From RUG572 sp964386385 (GTDB lineage: Bacteria > Verrucomicrobiota > Kiritimatiellia > RFP12 > UBA1067): a DNA stretch of 64,000 nucleotides. The position numbers and the translations under genes are program-made. The notes beneath the pieces are model-generated. The model did not search any database. It was not told the origin of the DNA and worked only from the letters and a program-made list of their open reading frames with translations. The stretch is taken from NCBI GenBank assembly GCA_964386385.1, contig CAYLRN010000004.1, positions 137,404 through 201,403 on the forward strand. The letters run 5' to 3'. This document shows, in pieces, positions 1-8,695 of the stretch. Numbering within the stretch: the stretch's first letter is position 1; every line of letters begins with the position of its first letter.

Positions 1-754
1 AGCGGCCTTCCTCCGGCAGATAGCCGCCGTTCGTCACGCTGTCGCCCCAGGCAAGCACCCTGACCGGCTCGCCGCGCACGAGTTTTCCATGCGTCTTCGG
101 CAGCTGCAGTTCCGCCGCGGATGGTCCGGCGGCGGGAGTTTCGGGAAACGCCCGCTCGAGGACCGGGTAGAAGTTGCGCGGCGAGAGCGCTTCCGTCCGC
201 CCGTCGACCCACACCGTCGCCAGGGGGACGTCGCCGGGCTCAAGCGCGGGCAGGACGGGGTTCGAGGCCTTCGCGGCGCCCTTGCGCAGCGCCACTGCGC
301 CGACGGCGGTCCGCACCAGCCGGTCCAGGCGCTGCGGACGGTAGGCGTAGTCGACGAACACCGCGTCCGCAGGTCCGATTCGTCCGCCCTCCAGTCGCGC
401 CACGGCGCCCCACGTCGCCTCCAGCTCGTAGTCGCGTCCGGCCTCCATCACATCCCCGGCCGCGTTCCTCACCACGACCGAATCGGCGGACAGCGCCCCA
501 GCGACGGAGCACTCGTACGCCACCAGAGCCCTGAGACGCCTACCGCGCATCCATCCGCCCGCGCGCCATCCGCCCTCCGGCTTCGCGGGAAGCGCGTCCA
601 TGCGCTCGCCTTCGACCTTCACAAGGGGTTCGGGGGCGATGGCGACCTCTGCGCCGTCCGCCCTCACAAGCCAGTCGCCCGCAAGCGACGGCGTCTGCGC
701 CCATGCGCCGCCAATTATGGCAAGCGCGCAAATCCCAGCCGGCAGTTTCCTCAT
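1..754 (-). CDS. Secreted SGNH/GDSL-type hydrolase, N-terminal part (runs off window edge)
   Basis: The minus frame is open from an ATG at 754-752 to the window edge. It starts with a Sec signal peptide (MRKLPAGICALAIIGGAWAQ). About 220 residues in, it reaches VLAWGDSVTNGG, which matches block I of SGNH/GDSL hydrolases; its Ser would be the nucleophile. The intervening 200 residues look like an N-terminal beta-rich accessory domain. The remaining catalytic blocks lie outside the window. Such proteins usually deacylate polysaccharides or esters outside the cytoplasm. The substrate here is unknown. Confidence 0.75.
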   Translation of the reverse strand, partial: MRKLPAGICALAIIGGAWAQTPSLAGDWLVRADGAEVAIAPEPLVKVEGERMDALPAKPEGGWRAGGWMRGRRLRALVAYECSVAGALSADSVVVRNAAGDVMEAGRDYELEATWGAVARLEGGRIGPADAVFVDYAYRPQRLDRLVRTAVGAVALRKGAAKASNPVLPALEPGDVPLATVWVDGRTEALSPRNFYPVLERAFPETPAAGPSAAELQLPKTHGKLVRGEPVRVLAWGDSVTNGGYLPEEGR

Positions 755-813
755 GACGTTCCTTTCATCCGCAGTCGTTGCAAGTCGCTTTCCAATGCCG
801 CCGTCCCCATTTT

Positions 814-1806
814 TCAGATCGCGGCTATTCGGTCGACGGCAAGGCCGGTCGCCGCCGCAATCTGCTCGTCGGCAAGATTCATGGCCTTCAGGTTCCGGAC
901 GGTCTGCCGCAGCTTTTCAACCGCCTCGTCGCGCTCGGCCGCGGTTGCGTCCAGCTCCGACTTCTTCGCGTCCAGCTCCGACTTCTTCGCGTCCAGCTCC
1001 GACTTCTTCGCGTCCAGTTCCGCCATCGTCGCGTTCAACTTCGCCTCCGTCTCCTTGAACTTCGCCTCCGCCGCGCTGAACTTCGCGTCCTTCGCGGCGT
1101 AGTAGTTCTTCTTCGTCGTCTCGATGCTGACGCGGTCCCAGAAGCCCTCGTAGGCGGCCCTTTCCGCGTCGTTCATCCCGGACTCCCTGACGAGCTCCAG
1201 CGCCTGGCCCGTCTGCGGGTTGTCGAGAAGGTCCTGCGACACCTCGTCCGCGCCGTCCCGGCCGATCTCCGTCAGGAACCGGAGCCACAGCGCCTGCATC
1301 TTCTTCTCGGCCAGGTTCTTCGCCCTGAACTTCGGAAGCTCCACGAACACGAGGTGCAGACCGTCGAGCACCCTGTCGGAGTGGAGGTCGTGGACGAAGT
1401 GGTAGTAGTGGTAGTACTCCTCCATGTCCGGCTCGAACGTCTCGTTGACGAGGCACAGCGCGTAGACGGGCTGGAGCAGATTGTAGTCGTCGCCCTTCGG
1501 CAGCTGCCTGACGTACGCCTTCGCGGAGCTGAAGAGGACCCTCTGCCTGAAGTCGGGGAACCACTCCATCTGCATCTCGACGATGAACTTGCGCCCGCCG
1601 GTCTCCTCGCAGCGCACGTCGACGATCGAGTTCTTGCCGAGCGGCGTCTCCGGGACGAGCTCGTGCGGCAGATATTCGACCGCCTCGATCTGCCTGCCGT
1701 CCTCAAGGGGGAGCAGGGCGTTGAGGAGGCTCATGACGAGGTTCCTGTGCTCGCCGAAGACCTTCTTGAAGGTGACGTCCGCTTTTGGATCGAGGTATTT
1801 TGCCAT
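814..1806 (-). CDS. Rpn family recombination-promoting nuclease / PD-(D/E)XK transposase-like protein
   Basis: The ATG at 1806 is preceded by AAGGAG at a good distance, so I prefer it to an upstream in-frame ATG at 1869. The N-terminus (MAKYLDPKADVTFKKVFGE) is typical of the Rpn/PDDEXK_2 family. The nuclease core follows (SIVDVRC, then FIVEMQMEW, giving D...ExQ). Known Rpn proteins are DNA endonucleases that promote RecA-independent recombination. The C-terminal third is a predicted coiled coil with repeated seven-residue units (KKSELDA) encoded by a 21-bp tandem repeat. It is divergent from cpaB with 131 bp between the starts. Confidence 0.85.
   Translation of the reverse strand: MAKYLDPKADVTFKKVFGEHRNLVMSLLNALLPLEDGRQIEAVEYLPHELVPETPLGKNSIVDVRCEETGGRKFIVEMQMEWFPDFRQRVLFSSAKAYVRQLPKGDDYNLLQPVYALCLVNETFEPDMEEYYHYYHFVHDLHSDRVLDGLHLVFVELPKFRAKNLAEKKMQALWLRFLTEIGRDGADEVSQDLLDNPQTGQALELVRESGMNDAERAAYEGFWDRVSIETTKKNYYAAKDAKFSAAEAKFKETEAKLNATMAELDAKKSELDAKKSELDAKKSELDATAAERDEAVEKLRQTVRNLKAMNLADEQIAAATGLAVDRIAAI
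947..1020 (-). repeat. 21-bp tandem repeat coding a heptad coiled coil
   Basis: Three near-identical 21-bp units start at 947, 968 and 989, with a partial fourth from 1010. They encode the heptad KKSELDA in the Rpn-family protein. The unit length is in frame, so copy-number change would alter coiled-coil length without breaking the gene. Confidence 0.9.
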
Positions 1807-1919
1807 GTCGTTCTCCTTGCTCGCCATCTCCGGGCACAGCGCCCCGGCAAGATGGAGGTAGTATTCCACAATTCGCCGAGAAAGTCAATTGAGCGCGTCT
1901 TCTGGATGCCGCCGCCATT

Positions 1920-1928
1920 TGATATAAT
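1920..1928 (+). promoter_or_regulatory. Extended -10 promoter of cpaB
   Basis: TGA-TATAAT, with the hexamer at 1923-1928. The cpaB ATG is only nine bases further on, so the transcript is probably leaderless or nearly so. Confidence 0.65.
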
Positions 1929-1937
1929 GGACGCCAA

Positions 1938-2759
1938 ATGAAACAGAAAATCGTGCTTGCAATTTCAATCGCGGCCGGCCTTCTCGCGGCCGTTCTCACC
2001 CGCGCGTACCTTTCCTCGAAGGACGCCGAGTACAGAAAGCTGAAGCAGGACTTCACGAACCGGCACGGGACGATGGAGGTGCTGTGCTACGGACGCGACC
2101 TGCCGGGAGGTTCCGCGCTTGCGAAAGCCGACCTCGGCACGCGCAAGGTGCCGGCGAGCGGCCTGCGCGGGCAGGCGCTCACCGAGGCGAACGCCATGGA
2201 CGTCATCGGGCGGAAGATCGTCTCCGGCCACCGCAAGGGCGAACTCGTCTTCTGGGCCGACGTCGAGGGCGGCAACCCCTCCGCCGGCGGTCTCGCGGGC
2301 GACATCCGCAGGAAGATGCGCGCGCTTTCCGTAAACGTATCCGGAGCCGCGGCCGTCAGCGGCATGGTCAAGCCGAACGACCACGTCGACGTGATCGGGA
2401 CCTTCTCGTTCCCGACGAACGGGCCCGACGGCAAGACGGTCCAGCAGCTCGTGACCTGCACGATGCTCCAGAACGTCCTCGTGCTGGCCACCGGAAAGGA
2501 GACCGCCAAGTCGTCCGTCTACCGCGCCGACTCCTTCGGCGCCGGTTCGTACACCGCCGTCACGCTCGAGGTGACGCCCCGCGAGGCGGAGATGCTCGTC
2601 TTCGCCGAGCAGATGAAGGGACGCCTCGCCCTCGCCCTCCGCAACAGGAACGACACGTCGTACGAGCAGGAGCTTCCACAGGTCGACTTCGCGAAGATCC
2701 GCGAGGAGATCGAGGCCCTGAACGTGAAACGCCAGTCAGACATCGGCGGGAGGCGCTGA
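1938..2759 (+). CDS. cpaB: Flp/Tad pilus assembly protein CpaB (RcpC)
   Basis: 273 residues. One N-terminal membrane segment (about residues 5-25) is followed by a periplasmic SAF-type domain (VLCYGRDLPGGSALAKADL, then the RKIVSGHRKGELVFW region) and the CpaB core (ALSVNVSGAAAVSGMVKPNDHVDVI). In Tad systems CpaB/RcpC is periplasmic and helps secretin and pilus assembly. The ATG lies just after a -10 box with no room for a Shine-Dalgarno site. The cpaF ATG follows the stop after one base, so the two are probably co-translated. Confidence 0.9.
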   Translation: MKQKIVLAISIAAGLLAAVLTRAYLSSKDAEYRKLKQDFTNRHGTMEVLCYGRDLPGGSALAKADLGTRKVPASGLRGQALTEANAMDVIGRKIVSGHRKGELVFWADVEGGNPSAGGLAGDIRRKMRALSVNVSGAAAVSGMVKPNDHVDVIGTFSFPTNGPDGKTVQQLVTCTMLQNVLVLATGKETAKSSVYRADSFGAGSYTAVTLEVTPREAEMLVFAEQMKGRLALALRNRNDTSYEQELPQVDFAKIREEIEALNVKRQSDIGGRR

Positions 2760-2760
2760 A

Positions 2761-4521
2761 ATGGCATTCACCCTTGACATGATCATGCCGGGCGACAGGA
2801 CGCCGCGCCGCCGCGTCCTCCGCGACGGACAGCACTTCATCGGACGCGGCCGGAAATGCGAGATAAACCTCCCCTTCCCCGACGTCTCCGAACGCCACGC
2901 GATCCTGATGCTCCACGCCGGACAGGCGACGCTGAAGGACTTCCGCAGCGCGAACGGCACATACGTGAACGGAATCCCGATCGACGGCGAGGCGACGCTC
3001 GCCCCCGACGCCGTCGTGCAGATCGGCGCCACCATCCTCCGCGTTGCGCCCTGCGGGGACGAAGCCGGCGAGACCGCGCCCGGCATGGAAGCGCAGATGG
3101 AGCCTGTCGCGGGATCCGAATGCCCGCCCATCGCGCCTGACGCCGCGGACACGCGCCACAGGCTCGCGGACGCCCCCGGCCCGCAGGACGCGCCCGACCC
3201 GATGGCGGAGATCCGCCGGCAGGCGCAGGAGCAGGTGCAGCGCGAACTCGTCACGCGCCTCGACCTCAAGCGGCTCACCGTCGACGGCGTCGACCGCGAC
3301 GAGCTTGAACGCCAGGCCACGCAGAAGATCCACGAGATCGTCGAGCAGGTCAGGCGCAACGGCAAGCTGCCGCAGGGGATAGACGCCGCCCGGCTCGAGC
3401 GCGACGTCTTCAACGAGGCGCTGCGCCTCGGCCCGATCGAAGACCTTCTGGCGGACGACTCGGTCTCGGAGATCATGGTCAACGGCCCGCGGCGCATCTA
3501 CGTGGAGCGCGGCGGAAAGATCCGGCTCACCGACTGCCGGTTCATGGACGACGCCGCCGTGATGTCCGTCATCGAGCGCATCGTCGCGCCGCTCGGCCGC
3601 CGCATCGACGAATCCCAGCCGTACGTCGACGCGCGACTGGAGGACGGCAGCCGCGTAAACGCCATCATCCCGCCGCTCTCCCTCTCCGGCCCAACGCTGA
3701 CGATCCGCAAGTTCGGGAAGAAGACGCTTACGGTAGACGACTTCATCCGCTTCGGAACGTGGACGCGAAACGCCGCCGAATTCATGAAGGCGTGCGTCCT
3801 CCTGCGCAAGAACGTCGTCGTCGCCGGCGGCACCGGCTCCGGCAAGACGACCCTCCTCAACCTCCTTTCAGGCTTCATCCCGTCGGACGAGCGAATCGTC
3901 ACGGTCGAGGACGCGGCGGAACTCCGGCTCCTGCAGCCGCACGTCGTCCGGCTCGAGGCGCGTCCGCCGAACATCGAGGGACGCGGCGCCGTGACGATAC
4001 GCGACCTCGTGAAGAACTGCCTGCGAATGCGCCCGGACCGCATCATCGTCGGCGAATGCCGCGGCGGCGAGGCCCTGGACATGCTGCAGGCCATGAACAC
4101 CGGACACGACGGCTCGCTCACGACCGTCCACGCGAACTCCCCCCGCGACGTCATCTCCCGCCTCGAGACGATGGTCCTCATGAGCGGCATGGAGCTCCCC
4201 TCCCGCGCAATCCGGGAGCAGATCGCCTCCGCCGTCGACGTCGTCATACACGAATCGCGCCTTTCCGACGGCTCGCGCAAGGTGGTGGCAATTTCGGAAG
4301 TGACCGGCCTTGAGGGCCAAAGCGTCGTCATGCAGGACATATTCGCGTTCCGGCAGAGCGGCGTCGACGAGAGCGGAAGGATTCTCGGCGAGTTCCACCC
4401 GACGGGCGCAGTCCCCACCTTCTACGAACAGCTCAAGAGCCGCGGCCTGAGGCTCGACCCCGCGATCTTCGACCCCGCGTCTGCCCGCGAAGTCCATCTT
4501 GAGGCGACGGGAGGGGAATGA
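2761..4521 (+). CDS. cpaF: FHA domain-CpaF/TadA pilus ATPase fusion
   Basis: 586 residues. Residues about 20-95 form an FHA domain with the canonical phosphothreonine-binding residues (FIGRGRKCEI, SERHA, NGTYVNG). After a linker comes a CpaF/TadA secretion ATPase. It has an N-terminal domain (EDLLADDSVSEIMVNGP), Walker A GGTGSGKTT near residue 357, the Asp/Walker B box (PDRIIVGECRGGEALDML) and His box (TGHDGSLTTVHAN). TadA powers Tad pilus assembly from the cytoplasm. The fused FHA implies control by Ser/Thr phosphorylation. It overlaps tadB by four bases. Confidence 0.93.
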   Translation: MAFTLDMIMPGDRTPRRRVLRDGQHFIGRGRKCEINLPFPDVSERHAILMLHAGQATLKDFRSANGTYVNGIPIDGEATLAPDAVVQIGATILRVAPCGDEAGETAPGMEAQMEPVAGSECPPIAPDAADTRHRLADAPGPQDAPDPMAEIRRQAQEQVQRELVTRLDLKRLTVDGVDRDELERQATQKIHEIVEQVRRNGKLPQGIDAARLERDVFNEALRLGPIEDLLADDSVSEIMVNGPRRIYVERGGKIRLTDCRFMDDAAVMSVIERIVAPLGRRIDESQPYVDARLEDGSRVNAIIPPLSLSGPTLTIRKFGKKTLTVDDFIRFGTWTRNAAEFMKACVLLRKNVVVAGGTGSGKTTLLNLLSGFIPSDERIVTVEDAAELRLLQPHVVRLEARPPNIEGRGAVTIRDLVKNCLRMRPDRIIVGECRGGEALDMLQAMNTGHDGSLTTVHANSPRDVISRLETMVLMSGMELPSRAIREQIASAVDVVIHESRLSDGSRKVVAISEVTGLEGQSVVMQDIFAFRQSGVDESGRILGEFHPTGAVPTFYEQLKSRGLRLDPAIFDPASAREVHLEATGGE

Positions 4522-5420
4522 TGCCGGACGCGATCGCATCCATCCTGCCCGTCGCCGCGCCATGCGCCGTCGGCCTGGCATTCTTCGGCTTCGCGTGGAT
4601 GTTCACGGACGCCCTGACCGAGGGCGCGAACGCATACGCCGCGCAGATGGGCGAGGAGACGAGCCGCCAGTTCGCCGACGTCTTCCTCTTCATCTCCCCC
4701 GCGAAGATCGCCCGCCTCGGCCGCATGGCCGCCCTTGCCGCGTTCTTCGCGTTCTTCATCCCGCTCTTCAGCTTCACCAGCGCCGCGTCCACCGTCGCCG
4801 GAATCGCCCTCGGACTCGCCGCCGGCGCATTCGTCTTCACGCTTCCCGCGCGCTACGCGAAGATCGTGCGCGACCGGCGCCGCGCCAGGTTCAACGAACA
4901 GCTCGTGGACGCGCTCGGATCCATGTCAAACGCCCTCCGCGCCGGCTTTTCCATCAACCAGGCCTTCGAGAGCGTCGCCGAAACGGGCGAAAAGCCGATC
5001 TCGCAGGAGTTCACCATGTTCCTCCAGCAGCTGCGCATCGGAATGAGCTTCGACGACGCCCTGGCGTCGCTGGACAGGCGCGTCGCCTCGGACGACCTCA
5101 CGCTCGTCTGCACGGCGATAGACATCGCCCGCCAGACCGGCGGCAACCTGGTGGACGTCTTCGAGAAGATCTCCGCCACCATCCGCGGCCGCCTGCGCAT
5201 AGAACGCCGCGTCAGGACGCTCACCGCGCAGGGAAGGATGCAGGGAATCGTCGTCTCGTGCATGCCCCTCGTCCTCGGAGCCGCCATGACCGTCATGAAG
5301 CCGGCCGTCATGAAGCCGTTCCTCTCGTCCGCAAAGGGCCTCGCCTGCGTCGGTCTCACCGTCGCGCTCGTCGCCGCCGGATGGACGATCATCAGGCGAA
5401 TCATCAAGATCGACGTCTGA
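4518..5420 (+). CDS. tadB: Tad pilus inner-membrane protein TadB (type II secretion F domain)
   Basis: 300 residues, with membrane segments near residues 10-30, 75-115 and 250-290. The T2SSF core sits between them (LVDALGSMSNALRAGFSINQAFE, then GGNLVDVFEKISATIRGR). This is the polytopic platform protein that works with the TadA ATPase. Its ATG overlaps the cpaF stop (ATGATG after GAGGGGA). A tadC partner, which normally follows, is absent; yebC comes next. No prepilin, prepilin peptidase or secretin is in the window. Confidence 0.88.
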   Translation: MMPDAIASILPVAAPCAVGLAFFGFAWMFTDALTEGANAYAAQMGEETSRQFADVFLFISPAKIARLGRMAALAAFFAFFIPLFSFTSAASTVAGIALGLAAGAFVFTLPARYAKIVRDRRRARFNEQLVDALGSMSNALRAGFSINQAFESVAETGEKPISQEFTMFLQQLRIGMSFDDALASLDRRVASDDLTLVCTAIDIARQTGGNLVDVFEKISATIRGRLRIERRVRTLTAQGRMQGIVVSCMPLVLGAAMTVMKPAVMKPFLSSAKGLACVGLTVALVAAGWTIIRRIIKIDV

Positions 5421-5445
5421 CGCATTGCAACACCTTCAAGGATTT

Positions 5446-5454
5446 GATAGAATA
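5446..5454 (+). promoter_or_regulatory. Extended -10 promoter of yebC
   Basis: TGA-TAGAAT with the hexamer at 5449-5454, giving a leader of about 50 bases before the yebC ATG. Confidence 0.5.
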
Positions 5455-5510
5455 TCCTTTGATTTTAAACACGTTCAACACGACAAGCCTCATCAAACAG
5501 GAGTAGAACC

Positions 5511-6275
5511 ATGTCAGGTCACAGCCACTGGGCGACAATCAAGCGCGCGAAAGGCGCGGCGGACGCGAAGAAGGGCAAGATCTTCTCGAAGCTCGGCAAG
5601 GAAATCACCATCGTCGTGAAGGCGAAGGGCGGAGATCCGAACACGAACCCCACGCTCCGCACGCTCATCGCGAAGGCGAAGGCGGCCCAGATGCCGAACG
5701 ACAACATCGACCGCGCCATCAAGAAGGGCACCGGCGAACTTGAATCGGCCGCGCTGGTCGACGCCACGTACGAAGGCATCAAGGGCGGCATCGCCATCGT
5801 CGTCAACGTGCTGACGGACAACAAGAACCGCGCCGCGGCCGAAGTCTCCAACGTCTTCAAGAAGAACGGCACCGAACTCGCCAAGCAGGGCAGCGCCCGC
5901 CGCAACTTCGACCGCCTCGGCCAGGTCATGATCCCCGCCGCCGACGGCCTCACCGAAGACAAGGTGATGGAAGTCGCCCTCGAAGCGGGCGCCGAGGACG
6001 TCGTCTCCGAGGACGGCGGCTTCACCGTCAAGTGCCAGCCGAACGACTTCGTCGCCGTCCAGGACGCGATCAAGGCCGCCGGCATCGCGATCGACGAGGA
6101 GAACTCCAACGTCGGTCTCGTCCCCAACATGACCGTCGAGGTAACCGACGTCGCCACCGCCAAGGCGATCAACAAGTTCGTCGACATGCTCGAGGACCTG
6201 GAGGACACCCAGGACGTCTACACGAACATGGAGACGACCGACGAGGTCGACGCCGCGCTCGAAGCCGAAGGCTGA
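5511..6275 (+). CDS. yebC: YebC/PmpR (TACO1) family protein
   Basis: 254 residues, full length for the family, beginning with the signature MSGHSHWATIKRAKGAAD and containing the RAIKKGTGE and VNVLTDNKNR blocks. AGGAG lies before the ATG. YebC proteins were first described as DNA-binding regulators; some members are ribosome-associated translation factors. It has its own promoter and is separated from the Tad genes by 90 bp. Confidence 0.95.
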   Translation: MSGHSHWATIKRAKGAADAKKGKIFSKLGKEITIVVKAKGGDPNTNPTLRTLIAKAKAAQMPNDNIDRAIKKGTGELESAALVDATYEGIKGGIAIVVNVLTDNKNRAAAEVSNVFKKNGTELAKQGSARRNFDRLGQVMIPAADGLTEDKVMEVALEAGAEDVVSEDGGFTVKCQPNDFVAVQDAIKAAGIAIDEENSNVGLVPNMTVEVTDVATAKAINKFVDMLEDLEDTQDVYTNMETTDEVDAALEAEG

Positions 6276-6294
6276 TTCAACGGATTCCATTCCA

Positions 6295-6657
6295 ATGAAA
6301 CTGGAACACGTCGGATACAACGTCGCCGAGCCGCAGAGGCTCATGGACTGGTGGGTCGCCAACCTCGGCTTCACGCAGGTCCACCCGGCGTTCATCGTGG
6401 ATTCCACCGGTCAGACGGCCCTGGAGTTCTACAACAACCCGGACGCGCCCGTCCCCGACTACGAGAGCCTGAGCCCGCTCGCAATGCACATCGCCTTCCT
6501 TTCGGACGACGTGGACGCGGACGCGGACCGCCTCGTCGCCGCAGGAGCCCGGCTTCTCGAAAAGGTGCACAGGCCCGGTTTCGACATGGCGATGCTGCGC
6601 GACCCGTTCGGCATGGCCATCCAGTTCGTGAAACGCGGAACGCCAGTGCTGAAATAG
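6295..6657 (+). CDS. VOC-family (glyoxalase/bleomycin-resistance fold) protein
   Basis: 120 residues forming one vicinal-oxygen-chelate module pair: LEHVGYNVAEPQRLMDWWVANLGF at the start, then MHIAFLSDDVDADADRLVAAG and RDPFGMAIQFVKR. The spacing of His (LEHVGY), Glu (TALEFYNN) and His (AMHIAF) could bind a metal. Members include glyoxalase I, dioxygenases and resistance proteins; the substrate is not predictable. It lies 19 bp after yebC and one base before murC-murB, so it is probably in the same transcript. Confidence 0.8.
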   Translation: MKLEHVGYNVAEPQRLMDWWVANLGFTQVHPAFIVDSTGQTALEFYNNPDAPVPDYESLSPLAMHIAFLSDDVDADADRLVAAGARLLEKVHRPGFDMAMLRDPFGMAIQFVKRGTPVLK

Positions 6658-6658
6658 C

Positions 6659-8695
6659 ATGAAGCGCGTCCATTTCATGGGCATAGGCGGCGTCGGCATG
6701 GCCGGCGTCGCCTATTTGACGCATATGAACGGCGCCGACGTCTCCGGATGCGACGGACGCGCCTCGCGGCGGACCGCCTGGCTGGAGACGGCCGGCGTCC
6801 ACGTCGCAATCGGACACTCCCCCTCCCATCTCGCCGGCGTCGACGAACTCGTCGTGACCCCCGCCGTGCCGAAGGACGCCCCCGAACTCGAGGCCGCCCG
6901 CCGCGCCGGCGTCCGAATCCGCCCGCGCGGCGAAGTCCTCGCCGAAATGGTCAACTCCTCCTGCGGAATCGCCGTCTGCGGCACCCACGGAAAGACGACC
7001 ACCTCCACCTTCACCGCAAAGCTGCTCGCCGCCCTCGGCGAGGACGTCGTCTGGTGCATCGGCGGAGAGACAGGCGACATGCCCGTGGCCGGCCGCGCCG
7101 GGCGCGTCGAAGAACCATCCGCCTCCCCGTCGCCCGAATCGCCGTTCGTCGTGGAGGCCGACGAATCGGATGGAACGCTCGCCCTCTACCGCCCCCGCAT
7201 CCTCGTCGTCACGCAGATCGACTACGACCATCCCGAACACTTCCCCACCGTCGAGTCCTACCGCGCCTGCTACGAAACGGCAATGGCGCGCTCCCAATGC
7301 GTCGTCAGGGCATGGGAACTGGACGCCTCCGACTGGCCGGAACTGGAACGCCTCGTCATAGGACGCCACAACGTCGTGAACGCCCGCGCAGCCATCGAAG
7401 TGGCCCTGCTGCGCGGACACCCCCGCGCAGCCATCGCGGCAGCCCTCCCGCAGGCCCTTTCCGCACTTCCCGACCGCCGCTTCGAAACCGTCGCCCAGAC
7501 CGCCCGGATCCGCGTCGTCTCCGACTACGCGCACCACCCCGCCGAACTCCGCTGCGCCGTGGCGATGGCCGCGTCGCTGAAGCCAAGACGCCTCCGCGTC
7601 CTCTTCCAGCCACACCGGCACACGCGGACGAAAGCGCTGTGCGGACAGTTCCCCTCCGCCTTCACGGACGCCGCCGAAATAGTCCTCCTCCCCGTCTACT
7701 CCGCATTCGAGCCGCCAATCCCCGGCGGAGACATTGCGGACCTCTACGCCGAATTCCGCTCCCAATCCGCCTCCTGGTCCCATCCCCCCGCCCTCCTTCT
7801 CGCGCGGTCTCCCGAAGAGGCCTGGCGCCATGTCTTCCTGACCGCCGCCCCAGGCGACTTCATCCTCCTCGCGGGCGCCGGCGACATAGTCGCCCTTGCC
7901 CCGCGCATCAAGGCCGACCTCGCCTCCACCCCCGTTCTTCCCTCCAGGACGTTCACGCCCCTGGCGCCACATTCCTTCTTCCGCACGGGCGGCCAGACCT
8001 GCGGACGCATCCTCTCCGCATCCTCCTCCGGCGCCGCGACTTCCGGCCTCCGCGCCCTCGGCATGGGATCGAACACCTGGTTCTCCGACTGCTGCACGGA
8101 CGAGGATTTCATAAAGCCCGCCCTTCCGACAGGAGCGTCCGTCCTCCCCTCCCATCCGGAACTCGCGTTCATGGCCGGCATTCCCGGCACGATCGGCGGC
8201 TGGGTCAGGATGAACGCCGGCGCATTCGGACATTCCATCTCCGAGGCCGTTGAATCCGTCGTCGCCGACGGACGCACGATCCCCGCCTCAAAATGCGGCT
8301 TTTCCTACCGCCATTCCGGCATCCCGGGCGTAATCACGGAAGTGCGCCTGAAACCGCCGCCCGCGCAGCCCCCGGCCGACGTCGACACGGCCGAAGCCTA
8401 TCTCGCTCGACGGAAGGCGTTCCCGCCGCGCACGTGCGGCAGCGTCTTCAAGAACCCACCCGCCCCCCTCCCGCCGGCCGGAAAACTGCTGGAGGCCGCC
8501 GGCGCGAAATCACTCCGCGTCGGCGGTGCGTACGTCTGGTCGGAACACGCAAACGTCATCGTCGCCGGCGACGGCTGCACGTCGTCGGACGTCCTTGCGC
8601 TCGCCCGCCTGATGGCCAATGCCGTCTTCTTCACTTCCGGCGTCCGCCTCGAACCCGAAATCCGCGGCCTTGACTTCTTGACCGCGCAATCTTGA
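6659..8695 (+). CDS. murC-murB: Fused MurC-MurB (UDP-MurNAc-L-alanine ligase / UDP-MurNAc dehydrogenase)
   Basis: 678 residues. Residues 1 to about 425 are MurC: VHFMGIGGVGMAG nucleotide fold, P-loop CGTHGKTTT, VVEADESDGTL, and a C-terminal domain with SDYAHHPAE. The stretch before the conserved HNVVNA motif is unusually short. Residues about 430-678 are MurB: FAD-domain pieces (GMGSNTWFSD, MAGIPGTIGGWVRMNAG), the Arg-bearing FSYRHSGI, the catalytic Ser in CGSVFKNP, and Glu in RLEPEIRG. The two enzymes act in successive peptidoglycan precursor steps (MurB, then MurC). The C-terminal half is shorter than a typical free MurB. Its stop abuts the stop of the convergent surface-protein gene. Confidence 0.9.
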   Translation: MKRVHFMGIGGVGMAGVAYLTHMNGADVSGCDGRASRRTAWLETAGVHVAIGHSPSHLAGVDELVVTPAVPKDAPELEAARRAGVRIRPRGEVLAEMVNSSCGIAVCGTHGKTTTSTFTAKLLAALGEDVVWCIGGETGDMPVAGRAGRVEEPSASPSPESPFVVEADESDGTLALYRPRILVVTQIDYDHPEHFPTVESYRACYETAMARSQCVVRAWELDASDWPELERLVIGRHNVVNARAAIEVALLRGHPRAAIAAALPQALSALPDRRFETVAQTARIRVVSDYAHHPAELRCAVAMAASLKPRRLRVLFQPHRHTRTKALCGQFPSAFTDAAEIVLLPVYSAFEPPIPGGDIADLYAEFRSQSASWSHPPALLLARSPEEAWRHVFLTAAPGDFILLAGAGDIVALAPRIKADLASTPVLPSRTFTPLAPHSFFRTGGQTCGRILSASSSGAATSGLRALGMGSNTWFSDCCTDEDFIKPALPTGASVLPSHPELAFMAGIPGTIGGWVRMNAGAFGHSISEAVESVVADGRTIPASKCGFSYRHSGIPGVITEVRLKPPPAQPPADVDTAEAYLARRKAFPPRTCGSVFKNPPAPLPPAGKLLEAAGAKSLRVGGAYVWSEHANVIVAGDGCTSSDVLALARLMANAVFFTSGVRLEPEIRGLDFLTAQS

